Below, piece by piece: positions 62,580-64,000 of a stretch of DNA of 64,000 nucleotides (position 1 is its first letter; each line of letters opens with the position of its first letter). The notes beneath the pieces were generated by a model that saw only the letters and a program-made list of their open reading frames with translations, did no database searches and was not told the DNA's origin. The position numbers and the translations under genes were made by a program. This DNA comes from Diplonema papillatum (lineage: Eukaryota > Euglenozoa > Diplonemea > Diplonemida > Diplonemidae): NCBI GenBank assembly GCA_030068145.1, contig JAPJBO010000890.1:1-64000 (forward strand), given 5' to 3'.

Positions 62580-63575
62580 TGAATGAGATAGTTTTTCCAC
62601 CGCACCACGCGACTTTTCCGCACCCGAGTTACGCACGCACACAGAGACGGTAGGGTTGGGGTGGGAGTATGCCAACAGCAAAGAAGGATGTACAAGCGCG
62701 AAGGACAGTGATGTTTACAATATCACGAAGGCGTTCAAGGGTTTCCTTCCAAAGGGCCTTTTTGCTTCGGGGGAAGGGGCTCATTGCGTGCTTCGTGACC
62801 GTGTCACGTCTGCACGTCGGTGCGAGGGGTCTCCGGGCGAACTTGGCATTGCTGGCAGGTCGAGGCTTTCCCTCTCGTGTGCGGGTGATCTGAGTCAGGA
62901 ACACGCTTGCAGACAGGGTTGTACTCACAACACTCGCTTCCGTACCGGGGGTGCCAACCAGCCAGATAGACTGGGGGCGACATAACAAATCTGGATCTTC
63001 TGAGTTTTGAGTTTGGTTGTCGAATGGCGTATTGGAGTACGGAGAAGGTCGCGTTGGCAGAAACGGTGAAGATGATAATTGTCACAGGGTTGGTGAAATG
63101 AAAGCGAGAATGTGGGATAAGCCCTGATTAATTAGATTCACGGTTAAACGAAGCTAGCGCACAAGGATTTTGCCTGGTCTCGCACCTACTTTCCGATACC
63201 AAATAGATGCTCTATTCAAACTCGGAAAGAGTCGGTCGCAACACACTGCGGACAATGGCAGTCGATTCACGACGTGTCGACACGATCCTGTACACCCGAG
63301 GCGCTCTGGGCTCTTTTGTTACGATTCACCCCTTACGGACGGAGGAAGAGGATTGCGCTGGGTGGCAAAAGACCGAAGGGACCCCGGAGGCCACCCAAGC
63401 GCATCAGCAAACTTTTGACGGCGCGTCTGTCAGCGGCACCAATGATGATTTCTGTGGTGTCTCCGCAAAAGGCAAACACGCGAGCGCCGAGGAAAACACA
63501 GGCTACTTCAGACAACAAGACTTTGTTCATCCAAAAATACGAGGGGCTGCCTTATGCTGACTTCGAAGGAGGCTA
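62580..63575. other. intergenic, no gene supported
   Basis: Both strands have partly open frames around 63170-63560 (basic, Pro/Arg-rich on plus). I see no recognisable domain. Confidence 0.4.
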
Positions 63576-63579
63576 TAGG

Positions 63580-63735
63580 GGGGAGAAATGTGAAAACGGG
63601 TGTTTGTCTAGAGGCTTTTCGTGTTATTCTGCAGATGCTTTGAGCTATCTTTGTGTCTATGATTTCAGCCGTCTTCTTAATCATGGTTAAGTGCGCAAAT
63701 GGTGTCAGCCGAAGCTGGTAAAGCGTCGGCGCCGC
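63580..63735 (+). repeat. dispersed repeat GCAGATGCTTTGAGCTAT
   Basis: Matches 25050-25165 (GGTTTGCCTAGAGGCTT, TGTTATTCTGCAGATGC); its second half (TCTTCTTAA, GCGCAAATGGTGTC) also matches 52915-52985. Confidence 0.85.
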
Positions 63736-63864
63736 CCACGTTATGTTTGTTCTGCAGCATTGAGTTCTTTTAAGTACATGAACCATGGATTAGCGGCTGC
63801 CAAACATCCCGTGACACCGCGCAAGGTGGTAAAACGCTCTTTTGTTTTATTTTCGATTGCTTTT

Positions 63865-64000
63865 GTTGGGGGAAACAATACAACTACAAAGTGGGTATTT
63901 TCTGTTGAACGCTTACTAAACCCAGATTCACCTGTATTTTGTGATCTTTCGCAACTGGCAGCCTCCTCAAGTATTTCCTACAAGCCGCGCAAAAAACGAA
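63865..64000 (+). repeat. dispersed repeat matching 37330-38040, without the SINE-like insertion
   Basis: AACAATACAACTACAA, GTGGGTATTTTC, TGTTGAACGCTTA and CCTCCTCAAGTATTTCCTAC occur in the same order in both places. Confidence 0.75.

Noticed and set aside
1-64000. Spliced-leader RNA or 5S rRNA genes, expected if the host is a diplonemid
   Set aside because: Reading both strands I found no sequence I could defend as either; absence here says nothing about the genome.

Overview
The window is eukaryotic nuclear DNA from a repeat-rich protist. It has few genes, long intergenic stretches packed with minisatellites and transposons, one gene with GT-AG introns that I could reconstruct, and two large intronless genes for secreted polysaccharide-degrading enzymes. 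I infer a euglenozoan, most likely a diplonemid such as Paradiplonema. Three things point there: a tyrosine-recombinase (YR) retrotransposon in the gag-YR order known from the kinetoplastid VIPER elements, expansin/GH5/GH28 enzymes like those expected of a diplonemid that feeds on algal or plant walls, and strongly divergent 18S rRNA fragments. The species is inference and was not checked by any search.

Layout. 1-1745 (minus) is the 5' half of a VIPER/DIRS-like element: Gag with a CCCH finger, then an in-frame TGA, then the YR gene leaving the window. 1.75-6.7 kb holds dispersed repeats, a 470-bp foldback, a zinc-finger remnant and a 1.9-kb TIR element carrying a Ulp1-like protease remnant. 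6.77-13.89 kb (minus) is an RPAP3/SPAG1-like TPR gene; three exons with matching phases are visible, and the introns hold a 43-bp satellite, a 13-bp minisatellite and a transposon. 14-28 kb is intergenic: tRNA-related and TIR elements, 16-bp and 12-bp minisatellites and duplicated blocks.

28.76-33.58 kb (minus) is the centrepiece, a 1605-residue type I membrane protein: signal peptide, two-domain expansin, active GH5 cellulase, a Pro/Thr/Gly linker of about 450 residues made of 7-residue units, a second GH5 domain whose two catalytic glutamates are both glutamine, EGF-like modules, one membrane helix and a short tail. 39.0-40.2 kb (minus) is an intact secreted GH28 polygalacturonase. Both genes have a truncated copy of their own 5' end (upstream DNA, start codon, signal-peptide codons) just upstream. 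Together the two products would cut cellulose at the cell surface and pectin outside the cell.

41.5-43.7 kb is a decayed Mutator-like transposase between inverted tandem-repeat arrays. 43.8-45.6 kb is a nest of hairpins. 47-50.5 kb has candidate minus-strand exons of unknown genes and a second 18S fragment. 50.6-52.9 kb contains nested TIR elements whose insertion sites can be read exactly. 53.9-60.1 kb is a 6-kb element with inverted GAGACATT-type arrays; inside it sits a complete-ended 2279-bp YR retroelement with A1-ORF-B1-A2-B2 split direct repeats, no target duplication and only an RT/RNase H gene, followed by a second, inverted and broken gag-RT copy. 60.1-64 kb has repeats and hairpins and no gene I can support.
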